Shown in pieces: positions 26,319 through 33,584 of a stretch of DNA of 47,172 nt. The stretch lies in assembly GCA_017415485.1 (NCBI GenBank), contig JAFQGP010000154.1:1-47172 (forward strand), written 5' to 3'. The translations under genes and the position numbers were made by a program. The notes under the pieces are model-generated. The model was not told the DNA's origin and made no database searches. It worked only from the letters and a program-made list of their open reading frames with translations. The number at the start of each line of letters is the position of its first letter. The first letter of the stretch is position 1. The DNA comes from Clostridia bacterium. Lineage in GTDB: Bacteria > Bacillota > Clostridia > Oscillospirales > CAG-272.

Positions 26319-27308
26319 ATGTTTAAGTATATCATCAAAAGACTTGCGCTTGCCCTGCTTATCCTGCTTGGCGTTTCGCTGATCATATACATTCTCGTTC
26401 GCTGTATGCCTTATGACTACGTAACGAACAAGATCGCGGCGCTGAACACTCAGGCGTTTGATGCAACGGCGATCGAAAAGATGTACGAAATGTACGGTCT
26501 TTCGGATAACAGCTTCCTCGGCATCATCAAGGGATATATCCAGTGGCTCGGCGCGCTCTGCCGATTCGACTTTGGCACGAGCTTCGTCTACGGTCAGCCC
26601 GTACTTGACGTTATCGTCGACCATATGGGCGTTTCCTTCGCCGTAGCGCTTATCGCGACCGTCTTTGAGTTTATGATAGCGATACCCCTCGGTATCACCG
26701 CGGCAACGCATCAGTATTCGATCCGAGACTACCTTGTTACCATCTGCGTAATGATAGGCATCTCGCTTCCCTCCTTCTTCTTCGGACAGGTGCTCAAGGA
26801 CTTACTTGCAAACAAACTCGGGCTCTTCCCGCCCTCGGGTCTCGTTGACGCGACCGCATCGCACACGGGAATCGCCCTTTTCGGTGACTACTTCATGCAT
26901 ATGTTCATCCCGATCCTCACCGTCGTCATCCTTTCGATCGGCGGACGAATGAGAATGACCAGAACAAATATGCTTGAAGTCCTCAACTCCGACTACATCC
27001 GCACCGCGCGCGCAAAGGGACTGAAAGAAAGCGTCGTTATCAACAAACACGCCTTCCGCAACACTCTGATTCCCCTTGTCACCTCGCTTGCGGGACTTCT
27101 CCCCTCGCTCTTCTCCGGAGCGATCATAACCGAGCAGGTCTTTGACCTGCCCGGTATCGGTAACGTTGCATTCAAGGCAATGATGCAGGCGGACATCCCC
27201 TTCATTATGGGTTACAATATGTTCCTCGCGCTCCTCTCGGTTATGGGCGTGCTCCTTGCCGACCTTATGTACGTTATCGTTGACCCGCGCGTCAAGCTGA
27301 CCAAGTAA
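26319..27308 (+). CDS. oppB: Oligopeptide ABC transporter permease, OppB type
   Basis: This 329-residue permease has six helices, the N-terminal MFKYIIKRLALALLILLGVS opening and the DFGTSF segment typical of OppB/DppB. The ATPase-contacting loop (EVLNSDYIRTARAKGLKE) is intact. The ribosome site is weak, so translation may depend on the upstream gene 19 bases away. It forms the transmembrane channel with OppC. Whether it prefers di- or oligopeptides cannot be told from sequence. Confidence 0.9.
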   Translation: MFKYIIKRLALALLILLGVSLIIYILVRCMPYDYVTNKIAALNTQAFDATAIEKMYEMYGLSDNSFLGIIKGYIQWLGALCRFDFGTSFVYGQPVLDVIVDHMGVSFAVALIATVFEFMIAIPLGITAATHQYSIRDYLVTICVMIGISLPSFFFGQVLKDLLANKLGLFPPSGLVDATASHTGIALFGDYFMHMFIPILTVVILSIGGRMRMTRTNMLEVLNSDYIRTARAKGLKESVVINKHAFRNTLIPLVTSLAGLLPSLFSGAIITEQVFDLPGIGNVAFKAMMQADIPFIMGYNMFLALLSVMGVLLADLMYVIVDPRVKLTK

Positions 27309-27322
27309 AGGAGGTAATTATT

Positions 27323-28363
27323 ATGTCACAGGAAAATGAAAAAGTAGTTACCCCCGAAGCCAATGCGACCGAGCCGCACGACAAAAATGTCAAGCTCCTC
27401 TCGCCCGGCAGAATGGTCGCGCGCCGCTTCTTCCGCTCTAAGCTTTCGATGATCGGACTTCTTATGATCGTCGGACTCTTCCTCTTCTGCTGGCTCGGAC
27501 CTGTCATTTACCCCGTTTGGGGCGAAACCGAACAGGATTTTTCGGGCAAGACCGAGTATACATACTCCCTCGTCACCTACGAGGAAAACGGCGAGACTCA
27601 CTCCTTCTATCAGCTCGTTGAAACTGGCAAGGAGATCAACTCGCTGGCTAAACCCTCGAAGGATCACATCCTCGGCACCGACAAGGACGGCCGCGACGTC
27701 TTCACCCGTCTGATGTACGGCGGACGCATCTCGCTTGCCGTTTCCTTCATTGCCGTTTTCGCCATCAACATCCTCGGCGTTGTGCTTGGCGGTATTTCGG
27801 GCTATTTCGGCGGCGTTATCGACGACGTTATCATGCGTATCTGCGATATTCTGATGTGCCTGCCCGGCTTCCCGATCCTTCTTATCATCTCGACTCTGCT
27901 TGACGCGGCAAATGTCGCGGCAAATATGCGAATCTACTTCCTTATGGCGTTCCTTACGCTCTTCTCGTGGCCCGGAACCGCGCGCCTTGTCCGCGGACAG
28001 ATCCTCTTCCTCCGCGAGCAGGAATATATGGTCGCGGCAGAGGCAATGGGCTATTCGACCTCGCGCAAGATCTTCAAGCATCTTATCCCGAACGTAATGC
28101 CCCAGCTCATCGTTTCGATGACTCTCTCACTTGGTAGCATGATCCTTTACGAGGCATCGCTCTCCTACCTCAATATGGGTGTTCGCGCGCCCTTTGCGGC
28201 TTGGGGCACGATGATAAACATCGTTGCCGAGGACTCGAACATTCTTCAGAACTTCTTCAACGTCTGGGGACCTCCCGGCCTTTGCATCATCATTGCCGTT
28301 CTCGGCTTCAACTTTGTCGGTGACGGTCTGCGCGATGCTCTCGACCCCAAGCAAAGGAGGTAA
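27323..28363 (+). CDS. oppC: Oligopeptide ABC transporter permease, OppC type
   Basis: This 346-residue permease has an N-terminal cytoplasmic stretch with RRFFRSKLSMIGL, the standard OppC entry into helix 1, the HILGTDKDGRDVFTRLMYGG motif between helices 1 and 2, and the coupling loop (YMVAAEAMGYSTSRKIFKH). AAAGGAGG lies upstream of the ATG. It pairs with OppB 14 bases upstream and with the ATPases that follow. Confidence 0.92.
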   Translation: MSQENEKVVTPEANATEPHDKNVKLLSPGRMVARRFFRSKLSMIGLLMIVGLFLFCWLGPVIYPVWGETEQDFSGKTEYTYSLVTYEENGETHSFYQLVETGKEINSLAKPSKDHILGTDKDGRDVFTRLMYGGRISLAVSFIAVFAINILGVVLGGISGYFGGVIDDVIMRICDILMCLPGFPILLIISTLLDAANVAANMRIYFLMAFLTLFSWPGTARLVRGQILFLREQEYMVAAEAMGYSTSRKIFKHLIPNVMPQLIVSMTLSLGSMILYEASLSYLNMGVRAPFAAWGTMINIVAEDSNILQNFFNVWGPPGLCIIIAVLGFNFVGDGLRDALDPKQRR

Positions 28364-28369
28364 GCAGAT

Positions 28370-29527
28370 ATGGCTATTAATAATATAGGTAAGAAAAAGT
28401 CCGACGGACATTATCTTTCGGGCAAGGAAGTGCGCGCTATCGCCAAGGCAAACGCCAAGGTAATGCGCGAGCTTGAAGCCAAGAAATTCCGCAAATGCGA
28501 CGAATCCGAGTACCTTACCGAGATGAAGGATCCCGAAAATATCCTTGAGATCGACGGCCTTCACTCCTACTTCTTCACCGATCAGGGTGTAGTCAAGGCT
28601 GTAAACGGCGTATCCTTCGAGATTCCCGCGGGCACCACCGTCGGCGTTGTCGGCGAGTCGGGCTGCGGCAAATCGGTCACCAGTATGTCGGTTATGCGAC
28701 TCCTTCAGAGTCCCACGGGTCAGATCGTTGACGGTCACATCCGCTTCCGCTCGAACGACGGCAAGGTCTACGACATCGCAGAAATGCCGATGAGCGAGAT
28801 CCACCGCATTCGCGGCAACCAGATCTCGATGATCTTCCAGGAGCCGATGACCTCGCTCAATCCCGTTTTCACCATTGGTGAGCAGCTTGATGAGGTCACC
28901 CTCATCCACGTCCCCGGCGCGACCAAGGAAAGCGCGAAGGCAAAGTCGCTTGAAATGCTCGAGCTCGTCGGCATTGCGGCTCCCGAACGCGTTTACGCTT
29001 CCTTCCCCCACGAACTTTCGGGCGGTATGCGTCAGAGAGTTATGATCTCGATGGCACTCGCTTGCAATCCCCGTCTTATCATCGCCGACGAGCCCACCAC
29101 GGCTCTCGACGTTACCATTCAGGCACAGATCCTCGATCTTCTCCGCGACCTCAAGGAAAAGATCAACGGCTCTATCATGCTCATCACCCACGACCTCGGC
29201 GTTATCGCTGAAATGGCGGACTACGTCGTTGTTATGTACGCGGGCAAGGTCATCGAGCGCGGCACGACTTCCGAGATCTTCCACGATCCGCGCCACCCCT
29301 ACACGATCGGCCTGCAGAAGTCGAAGCCGACAATGAATTCCGACTCCGACACCCTCTTCAACATCCCCGGCAACGTTCCGAACCCCGTAAATATGCCCAC
29401 TCATTGCTATTTCAAGGAAAGATGCGACAAGTGCATCGCGAAATGCTCGGGCGACTACCCTCAGATGGTTCAGGTCAGCCCCACGCACTACGTTGCCTGC
29501 CACCTCTACGGAAAGGAGGAGAAATAA
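28370..29527 (+). CDS. oppD: Oligopeptide ABC transporter ATPase, OppD type
   Basis: This 385-residue ATPase has Walker A GESGCGKS at residues 95-102, the LSGGMRQR signature, Walker B LIIADEPT and a C-terminal oligopeptide-transporter domain with CYFKERC...C cysteines, which in OppD/DppD proteins can bind an iron-sulfur cluster. About 50 charged residues precede the usual start of the fold ([10 protein letters not shown]); family members usually begin within 5-10 residues of that point. AAAGGAGG precedes the ATG, so the extension is probably real. It lies 6 bases after OppC. Confidence 0.92.
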   Translation: MAINNIGKKKSDGHYLSGKEVRAIAKANAKVMRELEAKKFRKCDESEYLTEMKDPENILEIDGLHSYFFTDQGVVKAVNGVSFEIPAGTTVGVVGESGCGKSVTSMSVMRLLQSPTGQIVDGHIRFRSNDGKVYDIAEMPMSEIHRIRGNQISMIFQEPMTSLNPVFTIGEQLDEVTLIHVPGATKESAKAKSLEMLELVGIAAPERVYASFPHELSGGMRQRVMISMALACNPRLIIADEPTTALDVTIQAQILDLLRDLKEKINGSIMLITHDLGVIAEMADYVVVMYAGKVIERGTTSEIFHDPRHPYTIGLQKSKPTMNSDSDTLFNIPGNVPNPVNMPTHCYFKERCDKCIAKCSGDYPQMVQVSPTHYVACHLYGKEEK

Positions 29528-30541
29528 ATGTCTGAAGAAATCAAGAAGAATCCTCCTGATCCCGAGGCGATACTTGAAGTTCGTAATCTCCAGAAGAGAT
29601 TCGTGCTTGCAAAGACCCTTATGGGCAAGCCCACAAAGGAGCTTGTTGCGGTCGATAACGTGTCCTTCAAGCTGAAGGCGGGCGAAACGCTCGGCATTGT
29701 CGGCGAGTCGGGATGCGGCAAGACCACTCTCGGACGCACCATTCTCCGCCTCCACCCCTCGAGCGGCGGCGAGATCTACTTCAAGGGTCAGAACATTGCA
29801 GAGCTCAAGGGTCAGGACCTGCGCGATCTGCGAACCAAGATGCAGATCATCTTCCAGGACCCTTATTCCTCGCTTCCTCCCCGCGCAACGGTCGGCGACA
29901 TCCTCTCCGAGCCCGTGCTCGTTCACGGCATAGTTCCGAAGAATGAGGTCAAGGATTACGTTCTCGACCTTATGGAAAAATGCGGTCTGCGCGACTATTA
30001 CTACGAGCGCTACCCCCACGAATTTTCGGGCGGTCAGCGTCAGCGTATCTGCATTGCGCGCGCACTTTCGGTCAAGCCCGAGCTTGTCATCTGCGACGAA
30101 CCCGTTTCGGCGCTCGACGTTTCGATCCAGGCGCAGATCATCAATCTGCTGAAGGACCTTCAGCGCTCGATGAATCTGACCTACCTCTTCATCTCGCACG
30201 ACCTTTCGGTCGTCAAGTTCATTTCCGACAAGGTCGGAGTTATGTACCTCGGCAAGATGATGGAGTTTGGCGACAAGAAGGACATCTTCGGAAATCCCCT
30301 GCACCCCTACACGCAGGCGCTATTCTCCGCGATCCCCAATCCCGATCCCGATGTCAAGATGAACCGCATTCACCTTGCGGGCGACATTCCCTCCCCCGCA
30401 AATCCCCCCTCGGGATGCCGTTTCCACACCCGTTGCCCCAAAGCAACCGAGGAGTGCGCGAAGTGCGCGCCCGAATACCGTGAGGTCGAGCCCGGCCACT
30501 TCGTAGCCTGCCACCTCTGCAAGGGCTGTTCCAATGGCTAA
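29528..30541 (+). CDS. oppF: Oligopeptide ABC transporter ATPase, OppF type
   Basis: This 337-residue ATPase starts directly after the OppD stop codon with AAAGGAGG ahead. Walker A GESGCGKTT is at 59-67, followed by the signature FSGGQRQR, Walker B LVICDEPVSALD and the C-terminal oligopeptide-binding protein domain (CRFHTRCPKATEEC). With OppD it forms the heterodimeric motor of the peptide importer. Its 3' end overlaps the next gene by eight bases. Confidence 0.93.
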   Translation: MSEEIKKNPPDPEAILEVRNLQKRFVLAKTLMGKPTKELVAVDNVSFKLKAGETLGIVGESGCGKTTLGRTILRLHPSSGGEIYFKGQNIAELKGQDLRDLRTKMQIIFQDPYSSLPPRATVGDILSEPVLVHGIVPKNEVKDYVLDLMEKCGLRDYYYERYPHEFSGGQRQRICIARALSVKPELVICDEPVSALDVSIQAQIINLLKDLQRSMNLTYLFISHDLSVVKFISDKVGVMYLGKMMEFGDKKDIFGNPLHPYTQALFSAIPNPDPDVKMNRIHLAGDIPSPANPPSGCRFHTRCPKATEECAKCAPEYREVEPGHFVACHLCKGCSNG

Positions 30542-30830
30542 AAAGGAAAAGAAAAAGCGCGAGAAGGTGGTTTGGGTCGACGACGGCCGCACCATCGCCG
30601 ATATGTCTGGCCTTCCCACGCGCGGCTTCGGCAGAAGCCTTTCGGACGCACGCCCGCGACGCGAGCTGAGCGAGACCGAAAAGGCATTCAACCGCTCCCG
30701 CCCCGCGTGGCGCGACCACCTTGCCACATACTTCGCCGCCGTGAAGATGATGTTTCTCCCGATGCTTGCCGTTATCGGCATCATTTGTATCGCGTTTTTG
30801 ATACTCTATCTTTTAGCACAAGCGACGTAA
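30534..30830 (+). CDS. Small single-helix membrane protein ending the Opp operon
   Basis: This 98-residue protein has a very basic N-terminus (MAKKEKKKREK), a VVWVDDGRTIADMSGL segment and a single C-terminal membrane helix at about residues 72-95. The start overlaps OppF by eight bases, indicating translational coupling, and a terminator follows. I do not know a characterised homologue. Proteins with the VDDGRTIADMSG segment do occur in clostridial genomes as uncharacterised small proteins. It may be an accessory of the transporter; that rests on position only. Confidence 0.75.
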   Translation: MAKKEKKKREKVVWVDDGRTIADMSGLPTRGFGRSLSDARPRRELSETEKAFNRSRPAWRDHLATYFAAVKMMFLPMLAVIGIICIAFLILYLLAQAT

Positions 30831-30833
30831 ATT

Positions 30834-30867
30834 AAAACGGATGAATTTTTGATTCATCCGTTTTTTA
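30834..30867 (+). terminator. Terminator of the protease/Opp operon
   Basis: A 13-bp stem (30834-30846 with 30852-30864) with a five-base loop and a T6 tract begins four bases after the last stop codon. Confidence 0.93.
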
Positions 30868-30875
30868 TTTGAGTA

Positions 30876-30904
30876 TTGATTTGCTTTTGAATATGTGATA
30901 TAAT
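30876..30904 (+). promoter_or_regulatory. Sigma-A promoter of the AlbA-type gene
   Basis: TTGATT (30876-30881) and TATAAT (30899-30904) are separated by 17 bases, 37 bases before the start at 30942. Confidence 0.8.
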
Positions 30905-30941
30905 ACTATTAGAACTCAATAAAAATGTCGGAGACTTCGCT

Positions 30942-32414
30942 ATGATAGATTTTAAGAATATTAATCAATATAAGGAAAATAACAGAATTGAAGCCAAAAC
31001 TGCTCTTGGAGGGTTACCTCAAAGTATTTGGGAAACTTATTCCGCGTTTGCAAATACACTCGGAGGAATTATTCTTCTTGGTGTAGAGGAAGACTCCGAC
31101 AAAAATCTCCGCGCTGTAGAGGGTATCAATGCACAACAGCTAATCAAAGATTTTTGGAACATCCTCAACAATCAGCAAAAAGTAAGCGTTAATATCCTTT
31201 CAGATAAAAATGTCACCATAGAAGAGTCCAACGGCAACCAAATAGTCGCTATCCGTGTGCCCCGTGCACAACGCTACGACAAGCCTGTCTACCTCGGTGC
31301 AAATCCTTTCAGCGGTAGCTATCGTCGCAACGGGGAGGGAGATTACAAATGTACAAAAGAGGAAGTCAGAGCTATGATGCGTGATGCGTCGATAAAAACG
31401 CAGGATATGCTTCTTCTCGACAATATGTCACTTGATGTGCTCGATTCCGATAGCATCCGACGTTATAGAATCAGAATGAAATCATACCGACCCGGACATG
31501 TTTGGGAAGAGCTTGATGATACGCAATTCCTATACAAGCTTGGCGCTGTGGGCAGAAGCGAAGACGGAAGCCTTCACCCCACTGCAGCAGGGCTTTTAAT
31601 GTTCGGGTATGAATACGAAATAGTAAAAGAATATCCTGAATATTTTCTCGATTATCGTGAAGAGCTCGATCCTAACACACGTTGGACTGATCGTATCGTA
31701 TCCTCTTCTGGCGATTGGAGCGGAAATATTTATGACTTTTATTTCAGAGTATATAATAAAATTGCTCAAGATATTAAAATTCCCTTCAAGCTTGAGGGTG
31801 GATATCGGATAGATGATACCCCGATTCATAAGGCATTGCGAGAAGCCCTTGCAAACTGCCTGATCAATGCAGACTACTACGGCAGACAAGGTATTGTAAT
31901 CGTAAAGAAAAAAGATATTATTACTTTGTCAAATCCGGGAGGATTCCGCATCGACCTTCAAACGGCTAAAAGCGGAGGAGTATCCGACCCAAGAAACAGC
32001 GCACTAATAAAAATGTTCAATCTTATTGATATTGGCGAACGCGCAGGCAGCGGTATTCCGAATATCTTCAACGTATGGAATAAGCAAGGATTTCCGGCTC
32101 CTATTATTTCCGAAAGTTTTGAACCTGACAGAATTACTTTGTCGCTCAGGACAACCCAAGCGGCGATAAAAAGCGGCGATAAAAAAGCGGCGACAAAAAG
32201 CGGCGATAAAACCAACGGAACAAAAACTCTCATTCATAAGCAAGCTATTATAGACTATCTTACAGACCATGTTTCCGCTAAATCGTCGGATATCGCGGAT
32301 ATGCTCGGATTAAAGCCTACACGAGCAAAAGAAATCCTTGCCGAATTGGCTGCAGATGATATTATTATTGCCGAAGGTGGCAACAAAAATAGAATTTACA
32401 AGTTGAAATCATGA
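30942..32414 (+). CDS. AlbA_2/Schlafen-type putative ATP-binding transcriptional regulator
   Basis: This 490-residue protein starts with an AlbA_2 domain (NNRIEAKTALGGLPQSIWETYSAF and GGIILLGVEE), followed by the HATPase-like region of this family (ALREALANCLINADYYG at about 290-306). A lysine-rich linker comes from a short tandem repeat (32160-32212), and the C-terminus is a winged helix (IIDYLTDHVSAKSSDIADMLGLK). Such proteins are often annotated as RecG-related or ATP-binding regulators, and their true role is poorly known. GGAG lies 9 bases before the ATG. The gene is AT-richer and uses codons differently from the neighbouring operons, which suggests horizontal arrival. It stands alone. 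Confidence 0.85.
   Translation: MIDFKNINQYKENNRIEAKTALGGLPQSIWETYSAFANTLGGIILLGVEEDSDKNLRAVEGINAQQLIKDFWNILNNQQKVSVNILSDKNVTIEESNGNQIVAIRVPRAQRYDKPVYLGANPFSGSYRRNGEGDYKCTKEEVRAMMRDASIKTQDMLLLDNMSLDVLDSDSIRRYRIRMKSYRPGHVWEELDDTQFLYKLGAVGRSEDGSLHPTAAGLLMFGYEYEIVKEYPEYFLDYREELDPNTRWTDRIVSSSGDWSGNIYDFYFRVYNKIAQDIKIPFKLEGGYRIDDTPIHKALREALANCLINADYYGRQGIVIVKKKDIITLSNPGGFRIDLQTAKSGGVSDPRNSALIKMFNLIDIGERAGSGIPNIFNVWNKQGFPAPIISESFEPDRITLSLRTTQAAIKSGDKKAATKSGDKTNGTKTLIHKQAIIDYLTDHVSAKSSDIADMLGLKPTRAKEILAELAADDIIIAEGGNKNRIYKLKS
32160..32212 (+). repeat. Coding minisatellite, four units of 13-14 bp
   Basis: The unit GCGGCGATAAAAA starts at 32160, 32173, 32187 and 32200. Since 13 and 14 are not multiples of three, successive copies are read in alternating frames, giving AAIK, SGDKK, AATK and SGDK. 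Two units (27 bp) restore the frame. Gain or loss of one unit would shift the frame ahead of the winged helix. Confidence 0.85.
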
Positions 32415-32486
32415 ATACGCAATCAAGCCTGCTCAATGTATTTGGGCAGGCTCATATTATTAATTCTCGATGTTAACAAAAAAGAC

Positions 32487-32515
32487 TTGAATCTCAGCAC
32501 ATTGTGTGCTATAAT
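32487..32515 (+). promoter_or_regulatory. Sigma-A promoter overlapped by an operator
   Basis: TTGAAT (32487-32492) and TATAAT (32510-32515) are exactly 17 bases apart. The spacer is filled by the palindrome described in the next entry. Transcription would start near 32522, 168 bases ahead of degV. No open frame with a ribosome site follows at once. Confidence 0.75.
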
Positions 32516-32553
32516 TATATATAGTACAGCACACAGTGTGCTGAGGGTGTGCT
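32496..32553 (+). promoter_or_regulatory. Twin operators AGCACAnnnTGTGCT plus a half site
   Basis: Two perfect palindromes, AGCACATTGTGTGCT (32496-32510, within the promoter spacer) and AGCACACAGTGTGCT (32528-32542, just after the start site), lie 32 bp centre to centre, close to three helical turns. A third half site TGTGCT is at 32548-32553. The same half site in two places with different centres argues for a dimeric repressor. No regulator gene for it is visible nearby. Confidence 0.75.
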
Positions 32554-32572
32554 GAACCTCAACAAGCGTTGA

Positions 32573-32618
32573 ACTCTACCGACAGTTTACATGCGTTCTC
32601 TGCCCCGTAGAGTGATTT
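32573..32618 (+). terminator. Possible terminator-like hairpin of a short transcript
   Basis: ACTCTAC (32573-32579) pairs with GTAGAGT (32607-32613), followed by GATTTTT. The loop is long (27 bases), so this is weak. If real, the promoter at 32487-32515 would give an RNA of roughly 100 nucleotides. Confidence 0.25.
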
Positions 32619-32632
32619 TTCGCTATGGTTTC

Positions 32633-32661
32633 GTGACAATAATAGTATTATGTGTTATAAT
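32633..32661 (+). promoter_or_regulatory. Second promoter directly ahead of degV/fakB
   Basis: GTGACA (32633-32638) and TATAAT (32656-32661) are 17 bases apart, 28 bases ahead of the start at 32690. This would drive the fatty-acid kinase pair independently of the operator-bearing promoter upstream. Confidence 0.65.
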
Positions 32662-32689
32662 AACATCATCAATTAACAGGGAGAACACT

Positions 32690-33556
32690 ATGAACAATAG
32701 CTACCGCATAGTTACAGATTCCGCCTCGGATATGGGCGAGCATCTTACCGAATGGGGCGTGGCATCCGTCAGCCTCACGCTCAAATTTGAGGGAGAAGAT
32801 AAAATCAGGCGCAACGACGAAGTTGAACCCGTCGCATTTTACAACCGTATGCGCGAGGGCGGCGTTGCCAAGACCTCGGCGGTCAACCCCGAAGAATTTG
32901 CCCTCGTCTTTGAACCCATTCTTGCCGCGGGAGAGGACATTCTTTACATCGGCTTTTCCTCGGGTCTGAGCACGACCTGCAACTCGGGCAGAATTGCCGC
33001 AGATAAGCTCGCGGAGAAATATCCCGAGCGCAAGATCATCGTTATCGACTCACTTTCCGCGTCCGCGGGATTTGGAATGCTCGTTTATCTCGCAGTCAAG
33101 AAGCGCGAGGCGGGCGCAAGCCTTGAGGAGAACGCAAAGTACATTGAATCCCTCATTCCCCACCTCTGCCATTGGTTCACCGTTGACGACCTCGTTTACC
33201 TCAAGCGCGGCGGCAGGATCAGCGCGGCAACCGCTTTTGTCGGCGGCGTTCTCGGCATAAAACCCGTTCTTCATATGGATATCGAAGGTCATCTTATCAA
33301 CAAGTTCAAGGTTCGCGGCAGACGCGCGGCTATAAACGCCCTTGCCGACAAGCTCGGCGAGCTTATGACCGACAAGTCGCAGGGTCCCGTTTTCATCTGC
33401 CACGGCGACTGCGCGGACGATGCCGCTCTGCTCTCCTCGATCATCAAGGAAAGACACGGCCTTGACACCGACATCACCGTCTTCACAGGCCCCGTCATCG
33501 GCGCTCACTCGGGTCCCGGCACGCTGGCTCTCTTCTTCATAGGAAACGAAAGGTAA
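32690..33556 (+). CDS. fakB: DegV-family fatty-acid-binding protein (FakB subunit of fatty acid kinase)
   Basis: This 288-residue DegV protein opens with YRIVTDSASDM, has FSSGLSTTCNSGR near residue 90 and GRISAATAFVGGVLGIKPVL near residue 180, the segments lining the fatty-acid pocket. In the known system FakB binds an exogenous fatty acid and presents it to FakA for phosphorylation, giving acyl-phosphate for membrane lipid synthesis. AGGGAG lies 6 bases before ATG 32690; a longer frame from 32591 has no ribosome site. The FakA gene follows 28 bases later, a close pairing that strengthens the call. Confidence 0.9.
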   Translation: MNNSYRIVTDSASDMGEHLTEWGVASVSLTLKFEGEDKIRRNDEVEPVAFYNRMREGGVAKTSAVNPEEFALVFEPILAAGEDILYIGFSSGLSTTCNSGRIAADKLAEKYPERKIIVIDSLSASAGFGMLVYLAVKKREAGASLEENAKYIESLIPHLCHWFTVDDLVYLKRGGRISAATAFVGGVLGIKPVLHMDIEGHLINKFKVRGRRAAINALADKLGELMTDKSQGPVFICHGDCADDAALLSSIIKERHGLDTDITVFTGPVIGAHSGPGTLALFFIGNER

Positions 33557-33584
33557 TATTGCCGCACGGCGGTAAAGATCAGAT

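Noticed and set aside
23747..26392. An 881-codon minus-strand open frame opposite the peptide-binding protein
   Set aside because: It lacks a ribosome site and family similarity; the plus strand encodes a lipoprotein of a known family within an operon.
32591..32689. N-terminal 33-residue extension of the DegV protein
   Set aside because: It has no ribosome site and would span a good promoter; the start at 32690 has AGGGAG at proper distance and matches the family's N-terminus.
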